From positions 20,416,043-20,480,042 of the forward strand of contig OZ007572.1 in the NCBI GenBank assembly GCA_963931925.1: a DNA stretch of 64,000 bases, written 5' to 3'. The translations under genes and the position numbers were made by a program. The number at the start of each line of letters is the position of its first letter. Positions within the stretch are counted from its first letter, which is position 1. The DNA is from Onchidella celtica. Lineage: Eukaryota > Mollusca > Gastropoda > Systellommatophora > Onchidiidae. Below, piece after piece: positions 44,736 to 56,474 of the stretch. The notes beneath the pieces are model-generated. The model did no database searches. It was not told the origin of the DNA and worked only from the letters and a program-made list of their open reading frames with translations.

Positions 44736-45614
44736 CTCATTGCTTTTCTACAAATATATTGTGCATTTCCTGCTGAGGTCGTCCATCATGTTAGGGGAAG
44801 GATGCTAATATGATGCGATTTGAACATTATTTTATTGCATACAGACAACCTGGCAACAACAAAAGGGAGAAAGGTTCCAGTGACATGTCAGGAAAGGATC
44901 CCACGATAAAAGCCCACAGTGCAATGACTCAAGTCTTTTTTGCCTCGGTTTTGTGGACCACATGGGCTTATTTTTTTTAAAGGAACTAGATGAGATGATG
45001 AGATACCCGGCATTATCCGGGATAAACATGTGAACCCACCCTTCTTTCTGTCTGTCTCTTTTTGGTCTAGAAAGTTTCCCATATTTTACAGTCTGACTGC
45101 AGGTTTCATGCGCACCAGAGCACTACGCACTCATTTCTGGAAGGGAAATTCCACGCACCGGATTGAACGCCTGTTAATGTCGTTTCCGATGCGATGGGCT
45201 TCCTACAGGGAGCCAAACAAAGATCATTGTATTTCACATTTTTACAACTTTTTATCTGAAAATACCTGAAACTTGAATCAACACAAACAGTCGATACAAA
45301 AGCGATTGGACTGAATTAGTTAACACTGAGGAAAATTAACTTTATAACTGTTGAAACTGTCATTTAGGCTGTAGCGTCGAGCAAAGAAAAAAAGGGTCAA
45401 GATTGCACCACAATGAATTACTCCCGCCACTATTTTTTTTTTATAATAAGATAAGATTTTTATATTTGAAAATCGTAGCATGCGTTGACGAATGAAACCA
45501 TGAGTATATATTATAATCAGCGTAGACCGTGGAACCAAAGCTGTACATTGTCGTTCCGGGTCTGGACACCGCCCATCAGTGAGACTGACACTAGGTCTGT
45601 TTGGCTTTTTGATT
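44736..45614. other. No gene recognised
   Basis: 44835-44920 resembles the end of repeat I (CAACCTGGCAACAACAAA and CAGTGACATGTCAGGA), perhaps a second partial copy. A 79-codon frame at 45030-45269 is unrecognised. Confidence 0.45.
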
Positions 45615-45745
45615 GAAGATAAGATAAGAATCACTTTATTCTCCCACGGAGGAAATTCTCAATCACACAGGGTTTCAAAGCACATATTACACGTTAGATA
45701 CATCTAATGCATCACTACATAAACATGTGACTCCATAACAGGCAT
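45615..45745 (-). mobile_element. LINE 3' end with TTATC-type tail (copy 2)
   Basis: GAAGATAAGATAAGAATCAC, TTTATTCTCCCACGGAGGAA and ATTCTCAATCACACAGGGTT are followed by CATCTAATGCATCACTAC-like text. Ordered match to 8342-8490 and 57933-58056. Only the 3' ~130 bp remains. Confidence 0.65.
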
Positions 45746-45799
45746 GAAGTAACTGGGCAAGGCACCTTAGTGAAATAATTATGGGATGTAAAATTAAAG

Positions 45800-45875
45800 G
45801 AAGTCTGACTCAAAACTGACGCAAAACCGACGAAAAACGGACTTGATTCAGTGCCCTATTTGTACTAGCCTAAAT
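45800..45875 (+). repeat. Dispersed repeat H, copy 3
   Basis: GACTCAAAACTGACGCAAAA, then ACGGACTTGATTCAGTGCCC and TACTAGCC. Confidence 0.5.
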
Positions 45876-46477
45876 GGTTTGTGGGACATTCCACGGTAAC
45901 CGACGAGACTTCCAGACAATACTTTTGAAGAAAGAAAAAGGCACTAAAATAAATAACCAACCATTTACAAATTTCAAAATGGAATGATCAATCCTCCAGA
46001 AAAAAATGGTAGACAAAAGATAAAAATTTGTTTTGAATGATCAAAATTAAAATGAGTCCATTCAATTGCCTTCACTTTAGTTGGTAACTAACGGGACAGA
46101 AAAAAATACCATGTTGTTTACATAGCAAAGTAAAACTGCAAAATTTATGAAACCAAACGAACAAGATTAGTGAACAATGTTTTTCTACATTAAAAAAAAT
46201 GCATTTGAGCCTACAACAAAAACATAAATAATCAAGTTTTACTTTTAAGCACACTGGGGCAATTAGTTTGACTAAGGGATGGGACATAATCGTAGTAACT
46301 GGTGGGAGGTTGTAAACATGTGCTCCGTTCCAAAGTGGTCGCCAGATCACATGCAAGGAAGATAATGCCAACCGTAAATGTTAATTTAATGACTACCCCT
46401 TTACAATACACCATTAATTTTTTCCCAAGCATGGTTTGAAAAAAAAAAAGGTTCTTAGATAACATAATTATTACGTG
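45876..46477. other. No gene recognised
   Basis: Frames of 77 and 99 codons on the minus strand (46072-46465) overlap in different frames; nothing recognisable. The region ends at the solo LTR target site. Confidence 0.5.
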
Positions 46478-46482
46478 GAATG

Positions 46483-47713
46483 TGTCACGAGTGGAGTGAG
46501 TGCAATTAAGGGGATTGCTACAGAGCGGGTGTAGAGTAAGAAGGGCTCACGGAAGACAGGTAGGGAAAGACGTGAAAGGAAGAGAGTAAAATTAACGCAC
46601 GAAGACAAGTAAGGAAAGCGTGCATGTTATGAGTGGTGGGGGTCTGAATGAGGCGAAAGCGCTGTATTACTATCACTGCAAGTTAGAAGGTCCTACTGAA
46701 CGGACGCTAGTAAGAGCCCAGCGGGCGGACATAAGGGGAGCAGTCGAGAGACCAGTGAGAGAGTTTTTCCAGTGATGACTGGTAGGTAGAACGTTGATTG
46801 ATAATTATGATTGATGTATTATATTATATTCGTCTATTACCATGATGTAAATAAGTGTATGTGAGGAATGTGGAAGTCCTTGATATTGGATATAGCAATG
46901 TGCGCCATGAGCGATAGATGAAAGTGAGTTCATGGATTTGTAGCGCGAGTGAGTAGTGTGTACTCCGATGGAGGTGTGTTACCGTAAGATGTGTGGTGAG
47001 TGAAAGGTGAACTAGTGTGTGTACGCTTCATGAGTTGTAAGGAGAGGTGGAGTGAATAGAAATGGTAGGGTATTATACCAATGTAATGTTGTTCTTGTAG
47101 GTGCCGAGGTCGGGCCAAAGAGCGCCGCCTACGGTGATAGGCCAGCATAGGGCCGGAGGCCACACATAGGCCAGAAGTGAGGCTGTCAGTGCAGGACAGT
47201 AGAGGCACATAAAGTCGTGGCAGTCAGGCCACGGACAGGGACGTAGATATGAGCGTGAATGTGATAATGTACTATTGCCATGTTGATGGGCCAGGAACTA
47301 ATAATGTACTATTGCCATGTTGAGGGGCTATTGAATGTGATAATGTGTTATTGCCCTGCTGAGGTGCTAGGGGAGTGCTAAGGTGTATGACAATAGTAAG
47401 GTGATATTGAGAGACTGCGGTGCCAGTGAATTATTAATGTGCTATTAAGACCCTGAGGGGAGAGGCTGAGGCCGAAGTGCCTTTAGGAGTAACTACCGGG
47501 TTGTGGATCCGAGGGAGAGTGCGTGTGAGAATAAGGCCGTTGTACGGCAGTTAATTTCAATAATATAATGTATGTAATTGCGCTATTATCTGTATAATTA
47601 TGTTTAATAAATGTGTGAGTCTGATGGATTGTTCTGTTAAGTGTTAAACTTGTTTGTTCGTGATTGTTGTCCTGTCATAACTTATTACATCTCCCAGTCT
47701 GGGATTTGTGACA
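46483..47713 (+). mobile_element. Solo LTR (1231 bp) with 5-bp target duplication
   Basis: Starts TGTCACGAGTGG and ends GATTTGTGACA, i.e. TGTCAC/GTGACA inverted ends with the canonical TG..CA. Identical GAATG flanks at 46478-46482 and 47714-47718 mark the target duplication. Inside are a TATTATATTATATTC TATA-like stretch (about 46817-46831), three spaced copies of a TAATGTACTATTGCCATGTT motif (47255, 47302, 47341) and a TTTAATAAATG poly(A)-signal-like site near 47603. No internal region, gag or pol lies on either side, so recombination between two LTRs probably removed it. Length and 5-bp duplication fit Ty3/Gypsy or BEL elements; strand is assigned from the poly(A)-like site. Confidence 0.85.
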
Positions 47714-47718
47714 GAATG

Positions 47719-48945
47719 TCCTTTGCGCTAGTGTACTGTTAGTATGTATTTTTAACCGATTCCATCGTATTGTTAGAGCAGAGACATGGGATACCGAGAC
47801 GGCTTAATTCGCCATTTTCCGTCCGTTGACTTGAGCGCGTATCATCCATATCAGCAATGCAACAATTCGCACCCCGCCCCTACATAATTGAAGAAGAGTA
47901 ATACCATAGAGCTCTGCGAGTAGTACTCACCGTGTTTATACGTGCGCAGGTTGTGGACATAATCATAATGAAAGAAGGAATCGTTCGTCTCGGTATTCTG
48001 TGCCTCGGGTTAGAGGACTTTAATTTTACGCAATTTGAACACATGATTGAACGCAGTCTAAAGATTCAGTGAACCATTATAGGAAATTAGTTACAGTGAC
48101 AGAAAATTACTTTTCTGGTTCAACAAAAGACGAACTTAATACGCACCCAGATCTTGTGGTCGGGGGTAATGTTTCATGTCCACGAGTCATTTCGTTCTGT
48201 CTGCCAACGTTTCTGCAATACATGGACCTTACTTTTCATTTTATTCGCTCTGTTGTCTGGGAAACGGTCATGAAACCAAGCCTTTCGGATAATATTAGTC
48301 CACTACCAAGCACTTTAGAGTCACTGCCAGGAGGGTTCTCTGGTTGGTCCTCGGTATCCGATGGCTGGAAACTGTGTAAATTGAGGCACATAATCAAATT
48401 GCTTGTCATACTTTTTAATTCTACTTGAAGAAAATGCGTCTTTTTTTGGTGATATTTTGTAGACGTTAAGGCTAGCGGTTAAATAGCCTTCAGTGATACA
48501 TTGGAGACCTTACTTTCTTTATCATATGATTCTGGTTAGTAGAAAACATAACTTTGAGCATCTCTGTGACGCCTTTTACCTGTACATATTTTGCTGTTGA
48601 GAAAACTTTCCAGAGAAAAAGAATTCCCTACATGAAGTTACACATTTCGCATAGCAAAATGAAAGCGAGGGAAAGAAATAGTTTGGAAAAGGCTTACGCT
48701 GGAATGCAGAATAGAATTCAACGTGCCGTAACAATCGCGTTAGTGCTCATCGCTCTGCGGGGAAATCAATATTATTTTGTTCTCATTCTCATTTAGAACC
48801 GCAGAAAGTTAATTGAAAATGATCGACGCTGGTTAAATTTTCAAATGACAAGGAAAGGCGACAAAGGTTTCTTTAGTTTCCTTTAAAAAAAAAAAAGTTT
48901 CAGACATTTAGATAAACGGAAGAGCAGAGAGACAGGCGGACAAAC
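47719..48945. other. No confirmed gene; 119-codon frame
   Basis: The frame at 48069-48428 (plus) is the longest here not explained by a repeat. It has mixed composition, two Cys and no recognisable domain. No start context or neighbour supports it; probably non-coding. Confidence 0.4.
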
Positions 48946-48946
48946 A

Positions 48947-49012
48947 AACAGATAGACAGACAGACAGAGAGAGAGAGAGAAAGCTATATAGATATATAGA
49001 GAGAAGACAGAC

Positions 49013-49079
<67 letters not shown>

Positions 49080-49218
49080 GAGATAGATAGATAGATAGAG
49101 AGATAGATAGAGAGATAGATAGATAGATAGATAGAGAGATAAATAGATAGTTAGAGAGAGAGATAAATAGATATATATATAGAGAGAGAGATAGATAGAT
49201 AGATAGATAGATAGATAT

Positions 49219-49287
<69 letters not shown>

Positions 49288-49327
49288 CAAACAAACAGAC
49301 ATGCAGACAGACAGACAGATAGATAGA
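48947..49327 (+). repeat. GACA/GA followed by (GATA)n array
   Basis: CAGACAGACAGAGAGAGAGA leads into GATAGATA with GAGAGATA variants, ending in CAAACAGACATGCAGACAGA. Frames of 84-139 codons over it are artefacts. Compared with 41649-41968 it is much more interrupted, hence older or differently mutated. Confidence 0.97.
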
Positions 49328-49979
49328 TGGTTTCTCTTTTAGTTGTACGCGCCAAAGACAGAAAAGAGCTGAACGAGTAAATATAAGAATGAAGAAGACA
49401 TTCATAAGTAATTGGGAGAGAAGATGATAATTGATCTGAGGAAAGACATAAGCAAAACTACATCTGTCCTACCCACACGTAACCCCCTTCCCAAAACTAG
49501 AGAAAGACATAATAATATCTAAAGCCCTGGAATATTACACTACATTCTTAGGCCAAAGATGGAAACAAAATGCTGGACACGTAATCAAATCACCGATGTA
49601 GCAAATGGAAAAATAACACGTTTGTGTGTGAGTGGACTTCGCAACTGTTTATCAGCACGACGTCCACCATTCAGCAAGGACCAGGGGCGTAGGCATTTTT
49701 CACTGGCGGAATCTTTCTCTTTGCAGATTGCACTGCAGTACCATCTTATCCCACTCTATTCCGACAGTTTGACAGTTTGACATTCCCTCTCTCAAAGTTG
49801 CATTTATTGTATCATTTGAGTATTTTTTTGTACTCTAGGCTTTGCTACTTACAACGTTTTCTTTTTGCCAATTTTTGACCTGGCTTTAAGCCTTGCTGTG
49901 ACCCACGTTTTTTTGTTTTTTTTAAAAATAATATTTCGTTAACTTGTCTCTTACTTTAGTATGCCTCATATTGGGAATC
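49328..49979. other. No gene recognised
   Basis: CCAGGGGCGTAGGCA at 49681-49695 looks like a hAT MITE end, but no partner end was found. Otherwise plain. Confidence 0.5.
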
Positions 49980-50182
49980 TGAGGAATATTACTTGGCTCA
50001 TTATTGTGCGTGAAAGCTGTTTGGCTTGATGACAGCTGTGTTCATAGAATATCGAAAATCCGCCGCTAACCATCTGTCGGTTGTCTGAGTTGCAACGGTT
50101 GTGACATTTCGTGAACATTTTTGTGTTGCAAAAACTCAACGCCAACTAAGCAACAACGGACAAAGGTAAAGATTAGATAGGT
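49980..50182 (+). repeat. Dispersed repeat I, copy 2
   Basis: Ordered match to 44521-44735 (GTGAAAGCTGTTTGG, CTGTGTTCATAGAAT, AATCCGCCGCTAACC, CTGAGTTGCAACGG, CTCAACGCCAACTAAGCAAC). Confidence 0.65.
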
Positions 50183-50336
50183 GGAAAACAACAACAACAA
50201 ACAAAAAGAAACTTAAGTCGAAAACTCAAGCAAGTTCTGACAGTGGTTTAGCAAAGCTTTCACAGAACTGTGTTTCTATGATCAAGTTCAATTTTGACCA
50301 GTCAAAGCTCCTGCCAGTCATGCAGATTCTGTGCTT

Positions 50337-50673
50337 TCACGAAGACAAAATAACAAGCAGAATAGCCCGGCCTGCGTGATTTTTTTTTCGTACGAGCTTT
50401 AGCAAATTCAGGAGCGGGGCAGCCACGCACCCTCAAACACAGGTCATCGGCTAAGGGATTTCTCGTCCTATCGAACACTGCCATGTGTGCTGCAATCTCT
50501 GGACTGTGCCCGATATAAATCTGAACGTCACCGAAAATCCATGGGATGTGTTGGAGCTGTCCGGTGTTTGGGGGTGTGTGTTGCTGTCCCGCTCCTGAAT
50601 TTGCTAAAGCTCGTACGAAAAAAAAAATCACGCCGGCCTACTCCCGAGCATTATGCTTTCTTCGTCATCGTAA
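50337..50673 (+). mobile_element. Fold-back element F3
   Basis: Inverted arms of ~90-100 bp (about 50337-50430 and 50565-50673) share CCTGCGTGATTTTTTTTTCG (complement CGCCGGCGTGATTTTTTTTT), TACGAGCTTTAGCAAATTCA and GGAGCGGG. The centre is ~135 bp. Inner arm parts are almost identical; outer parts (around CGAAGACAAAATAACAAGC) are diverged. The overlapping frames on both strands are mirror images caused by the inverted repeat, not genes. Confidence 0.88.
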
Positions 50674-51050
50674 AAAAATTAATACTGCACCGGAAAGTGC
50701 TGCCAAAGTACCGAAAGGTGACATCGGACGACGGAAATTTTAAACAAAACACGACAGGAAAAGCCGAAAATGTTGAGCTGTAAAATGCGGCCTGGAAAAG
50801 TTAAGGTTTAGCGTAGAAAATTGTCCTCGCTGAGGATAATATGAATATTTTTATACGTAACCACAATTTAATTCAGCCATCGCAAAACTACATTTTTATA
50901 AATGAATCTATATGTGAAAATTGCATGCTTCTAGATAGTTTTGTGGTTGTCTCAGGGGGCTCGGCGTTACGTTTTGCAGTTTACTCTTACATAGATTTAT
51001 CTTATAAAAGACAAGTTTTTCTTTTGTGGCAGAGACAAAAGTTATCGAAT
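50674..51050. other. No gene or element recognised
   Basis: A plus-strand frame (50841-51224) gains length only by running into the CT tract that follows. Confidence 0.5.
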
Positions 51051-51054
51051 CAAT

Positions 51055-51055
<1 letters not shown>

Positions 51056-51101
<46 letters not shown>

Positions 51102-51145
51102 CCCTCACTGTTTGTCTGTGTTTCTGTCTACCTGTCTGTCTGTCG

Positions 51146-51178
<33 letters not shown>

Positions 51179-51181
51179 CTC
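51056..51181 (+). repeat. (CT)n / CTGT microsatellite
   Basis: Two CT runs separated by a TGTCTGTGTTTCTGTC spacer. Confidence 0.95.
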
Positions 51182-52824
51182 TCCTCCCCGAATGACCAGA
51201 CTATCGATCTTTCTACTTATCTGATCTAAGTTAATGCTATGACTCACTTTAAGATACGAGTGTGGCTTTTTCCCAATTCACCAAGGGTATACATAAGTGA
51301 AAAATCCCGTTGTTTATCGTTAACAATAATTCCCTTACTGTGTAATCAGAGGCGATGAAATTTTATCTGTTCTGCATTTAATGAATAACACTGAGGTAGG
51401 CGCGTGGGCCGCCAATAGAACACAACAGCCCCGCCATTCATTTTGGATGCTCGGCGTAATTGAAGAGAAATTAAGTGGTCTTAGTGCTGAATGGGGATCT
51501 CCATTTTCCTGCATAAAAAATTCAGGACATGTTTCGTAATGCACTCGGAAAAACGGCAGTAAATTACACTGGAGTTAACGAATTTTAGAGACAGGCGGAC
51601 AGCGGCATTTCTAAATTGTTTCATTTGCTTGATATACGACCAAACAAACAACTTGTTTTAAAAAATAACAGATACAAAATGGTCTGGGCTACCCCGATCT
51701 AGTCATTAAAACATTTTGACGCCAGTTTTATTTGCTTGTTTGTGAGTTGTTGTTTTTTCTTTTGTTTTGTGTTGTCTCTTTTTTTTTCCAAGCAATATCA
51801 AGATGAATAACAATACAACCTGGCAAAGGCATAATCATCTATTACTGATAGTTGTTACTATTTTTTTTGTTTTCCAATCAGATAACAATGCTGATATCTG
51901 GCAACGATTAGGTATATTGCAACCATCTGATTCTTCAAAGCTGCCTGAAATCTACATGTTGATTTAAGCGCTTTTTAGCATCTTTACAAAATTCATGCAA
52001 GATCTATATAAACACATTATTGAGAACTTTATAGATGAATTATTTTATGCGAAGCTTTTTTCCCGATATATTTTTAAATGTGAAATTTTAATTGATCACG
52101 CTCTGAGAATTCGATCTACCATTACATAAGGTGTCCAAAATGCCCACACTGGCTGTTTTCGTGACGACGCGCGGTTCAACCCAAAATGAAACTCAATTTA
52201 TTGATATGCACGGACACCCCGACCCCCCCCCCCTAGTCATTTGTTTCTTCTACGCCCCTGCAACGTTTTGTCCCCATAAGAGCCTCTGCACGAGGTTGAC
52301 ACGGGGGGAAAATATCATATCATCACGGATGATGCGGGCACTGGACAAAGGACGGTGATTTGTAGATAAACAGAAAGGGAATGACTTCCCATCATTTCTC
52401 GTCTCGTGGACAACTTGAGAGCCATTTGCTCCTGGAATAGTTCCACCAATGCCGCCCTGTGATGGGATAGTGTTGTAAGTCTAACTAATACGGGCTACAC
52501 CATCTCTTCCGAGAGCCAATGAAAATGTGCTCACTCCTGAAATAGTATTCTCCATCTTTCCTCTTTGCTCACTGTCTCATGTCTGTTCGGAAGAAGAGAT
52601 TGGGCTACTAGTTAGGTACTTTCCAGTTTTAAGACGTTTTCAGACCAGCCGTTGGTGTGTTGGAATCCAATATAATCCTTCCGTATTTCTATACTTTCAC
52701 TTGATATGGATTTTGATAGTGACAGGCTATGTCTGAATATGAATACTTGCATTTTCAAAGCCAATCTAAAGTTTAGACTTTTTAAATGCGTTTTTTTGTG
52801 TGTAATCATTCTTACAGGAGGTAT
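51182..52824. other. No gene or element recognised
   Basis: Short T and C runs (51779-51788, 52224-52233). A 75-codon frame at 52131-52358 crosses a C run. CTACGCCCCTGCAACG at about 52250 again resembles a lone hAT end without a partner. Confidence 0.5.
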
Positions 52825-53121
52825 CACGACCTCAGTTCATTTTTTTTTGTTGTTGTTCTATTTCCATGTTCTAAAGAAATTGGAGATTTTTAACTATGTA
52901 GAAGAGGTACAGCAGATGCACACTTTGACACTTGTTCAAAAGGTGTTGTGGCACTTGTCAAGTTGTTTCACAGTTCCTTTATTCCAACTCTGTATCATGA
53001 CACTAAAGCCTCATTTAATGTTTAACGCGGTGGAAGTTCTCCGTAAAAGCTGTGCAAAAAGTGGATGTCTGCAGTTTTTTCAGAAGATGGAGATAGAACA
53101 AGCACGAACTAAGGTCCCGAA
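52825..53121 (-). mobile_element. Family A element, copy 6, with two copies of the same end
   Basis: The left end (CACGACCTCAGTTCA ... TTCTATTTCCATGTTC) and the right end (TTTTTTCAGAAGATGGAGATAGAACAAGCACGAACTAAGG) are both versions of the terminus that carries the CAGAAAATGGAGATAGAAC block. Normal copies have that block at one end only. The other normal terminus is truncated after GCTGTGCAAAAAGTGGA and replaced. This turns the element into a fold-back with ~60-bp inverted arms. Length 297 bp. A 176-codon frame (52706-53236) crosses it by chance. Confidence 0.85.
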
Positions 53122-54185
53122 ACGTTTAAACAAAAACAAAAAGATCATACAACAGCAGCACAAAGAAGCTATATCAATGCATTGTCTTTCCACTAGTTAT
53201 TTAGCTATCAGAAGTGAGTCAGAGTCACCGTGTTAAAATTACCCATGTCTGGTCAGAGCAACTTATCATTGCAGAATCTCCGAGAGTGATGATAAACCCC
53301 TGGATCATAATACTGAGTCAAAGTTGTGGAATCATGACAGAATCATCTGATGGACATATCTTAGAGAAAACAGGGTCCAAGATGGACAATCGTAAAATAA
53401 AAAAGCGAAGGTGGACGAAAGTAAAATGACTATCACTGTGGGAGACAGCAATACCCTCTCTGGCCTAGACATGAAAATGTGATGTTTAACGGACGCTTGG
53501 TGAAAACAATTTGTTTTTCACAGCAAGTGCACACAGGTCCTCTGAAAGTCAGTTTGACTTTTGGGTTTTCTTTGGGGAGGGGGGCGGGGGGATGGGAGAC
53601 CAGAGCGATCTTAACACATGGTCACACTAAGCAGTTGCACATTTCTGAGTAGTTCTTAGGGAGTGAGTTTGGGCCTATTGCTTTGCCCAGACTGATGTTC
53701 CCCCTACGTGTCAAATCGAGTCGGTACTATAACGGCCACTGTGCACCTTTCACTGTTTCCTGTCAGAGCAAAGGTGCGAATGGGTGGAAGCGGGGATGGA
53801 TGTGGAGGTGGAGGGAAGACAGAGACCTTCTGCACCAATACAAATTAATTAAACATTATAGATCGGGATCCATTCACAATTTTAAAGATTATCCTGAAAT
53901 CAATTTGTGAAAAGTAAGAATGAGAGGCTGGTTTTTGGATAGAAAATGAAAGTTAAACAAATGTAACTACAGAAACAAAATGTACGAATATCAAATTGTT
54001 GCAGCTCTTTTAGTCAGACTTCGTTGCCCAAGGATCAATAATATTATAATCTTAGTGAGTTTTTCTCTCCCAATTCCTCAGAGACCAGACTCACTATCCA
54101 AGTCAGTCTCCAGATTACGGAAAGGAATTTGAAAGTCAATTTTGAGTGATAAATATATAATGTGGAGTATTTTCTGGCATATCGA
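53122..54185. other. No gene recognised
   Basis: Contains GGGGAGGGGGGCGGGGGG at 53574-53591. Two frames of 71-75 codons lack any motif. Confidence 0.5.
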
Positions 54186-54590
54186 ATCACATTTCATTTT
54201 CAGTTATGTTCATGCTTGGTCAAGGGACACTGCCGGTTATGATTCGATACGAATTTCTTCTCAAGATTTTGAAGCTACATAATTTTTACAGATACTTGAA
54301 TGAGGTACACATTACACGTACTTGAATGTAGAGGAAAGACAACATTTCAATTTCAGATATGTTCATATTTGGTTATAACGGTCAACGGCATGATTCTGTA
54401 GGTCTGTCCCCTCTCAAGATTTTGAAACTACATGATTATTATAGGTACTTGACTATAGAGGGGGTGGGGGGAGAGAGGGATCTCATTTTCACGTGTTCAT
54501 AATTATTTGGTTATTGCAGATTCCTTTCTTCCGTCAAGATTTTGAAACCATAATGTTACAAAATTGCTTGACTGTAGACAAGAAGTTACT
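54186..54590 (+). repeat. ~135-155-bp diverged tandem repeat, three units
   Basis: Units begin near 54189, 54344 and 54478 with CATTT(C/T)A(T/-)TTTCAG..TATGTTCAT. Each contains CTCAAGATTTTGAA(G/A)CTACAT or GTCAAGATTTTGAAACCATA, followed by ..TACTTGA.TGTAGA or GCTTGACTGTAGAC. Clear order, strong divergence. A G-rich insertion sits in unit 3. Confidence 0.8.
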
Positions 54591-55550
54591 TTTTTTTTTC
54601 TCCCCAGAACAAATTGGCAATTTTCAATACTGACTAAATGCGCATTTAGAAATTCCTGCTTTCAGTTTCCTGCAATGTTCTCGAGAATTGATTGTTGTAT
54701 TGCCATTATCTTTTGCGTGCAATATTAAATTTTTCATGACCGTAAGATTTTCTGATCTATGAATCCAAGGACATCGTGATTTTTTTTTTCAAAGTGGTGA
54801 ATTTCTTTGATCTATTTTTGAAATCGTACAAAAATTGCGCGGTAATCAGTCAATTTTACAATAAATGCACCATTAGTATTTCACTTTTTTGTCCGTATTC
54901 AGTAATACTGGCTTGATAAAGAGAACAACGTCAACGAGCTAATTAGCCTTTTTAAGAAACAAAATTTCCCAATACAAGCGTGGTTTTCTTGTCCCTGAGA
55001 TAAAGTGTACACTTTTTGAACGAAATGGTGAGTTTTTGTTTGTAAAACTGTTGCATTTTTACACAGTGAGCGGGAAGCATTTTTTAACATAGCGTAAAGA
55101 AGCAAGAACAGAATTAACCGTCTACTGCCCAGACGACAGTTTCCAATCCCCAAAATTCTGAAATGCTGTACTGATTTTAGATTATTGCAAATTTATGAAT
55201 ATTTATTGGAAAAATTATTTGTTAATAAAATAGGAAGAGTAAGTGTGTCAAAGATTTTGACTCTAGGTGACCTGTTTCAAAAATGATACCCTAGGCGGTA
55301 GAGGGTAGATTGGTTTGCAAAGGACAAAAAAAAATAATAATAATAATTATTAAGGCCATGAAGACCAGTGGTCCATTTTTCAATTTTCTATATATTTAAT
55401 TAAAATGTTTTAAAACGGGAAAATAATAATGTTCAAAGCTGTTCACAGTTAACTTGATAACAAGCTAAGGAAAATTTGATAAGATTTATAAGGGCCGTGA
55501 TGACAATCTAGCGGAAAATGTGGAAGGAAATGTTGTGGTAATTAATTGTT
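54591..55550. other. No gene or element recognised
   Basis: T runs at 54590-54600 and 54780-54789 and an AATAAT patch at 55333. One 84-codon minus frame is unrecognised. Confidence 0.5.
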
Positions 55551-55594
55551 TTGTATGGGCATGTGTTTGTGTGTCTGTCTGTGCGGACATGACT

Positions 55595-55915
55595 ATGTGT
55601 GAGAGAGGAGGGGGGGGGGGCTAGAGAGATGAGAGAGACACTAAGTGAGAGGGAATGGGGAAAAGAGAGTGAGAAAGAAAAAAAGAGATGCAGAGACAGA
55701 ATGACAGAAAGAGAGAGAGAGAAAGAGAGACAAAGAGTCGAATAAAGAAGGACAGGCAGAGAGAGAGAGCCAGAGAGAGGGAGGGACAGAGAGAACGAAA
55801 CAGAGAAAGACAGAGAGAGTGAGAGAGAGAAAGAAAGAGAAAGAGAGAGAGAAAAAGAGAGAAAGAGAGAATGAGAGACGGGATGCCAAGAGGGAGAACA
55901 GAGAAGGAAAGAGTG
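55595..55915 (+). repeat. GA-rich purine tract
   Basis: GAGAGA/GAAAGA/CAGAGA mixture after a G10 run (55611-55620). Minus-strand Ser/Leu-rich frames are artefacts. Confidence 0.95.
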
Positions 55916-56441
55916 GTTTCGCATGGAGGGTAGATAAATACTCTGAACAATAGATGACGTGAAAACAAAAACAAAAAAAACGAAAGAAACAAAAAATCGT
56001 TAAAATTTTAATTTCCCGCCTGTCGCTGGACAATGCATGATGAACCACATGACTCAGTCTCCCATACAGTAGTTGTCAAGGATCACGCCACTTCCAGGGA
56101 CAGTCCAGAGATACTTAAACATACAATAAAAGGAAACAGTACTATAAACCCCACTGTCAAAATAGAATCTTCTAGACTAAGGTGCCATCCGTAAAGTATG
56201 TACTCTCGATTCTGACACTTTTTACTCACCCAGCTCCTTTTATGTACGCTTTTTGTACATACAACTGGCCCCCACTCACACCCCATCCCCCCTCTCTCCA
56301 TCCAATGACCGCTCGCCATCCAATGACCCCAAGCGAGCGAACATCCACGACATGAGGCCTTGATATTCCAAAAACTTCAAGCACCATTTGGCTTGGAATA
56401 TACATTTTGTTTGTTTGATAAGAAACGTGATTTCTATGTGA

Positions 56442-56474
<33 letters not shown>

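Noticed and set aside
49681..49695. Lone CAGGGGCGTAGG hAT-like end
   Set aside because: No matching inverted end or target duplication within a plausible distance; likewise CTACGCCCCTG near 52250.
50302..50783. 109- and 98-codon frames on opposite strands with a shared FAKARTKKK-like segment
   Set aside because: The shared residues arise because both arms of fold-back F3 encode the same text; mirror-image artefact.
52706..53236. 176-codon open frame
   Set aside because: Runs across family A copy 6 and unrelated flanks; composition and content follow the element, not a protein.
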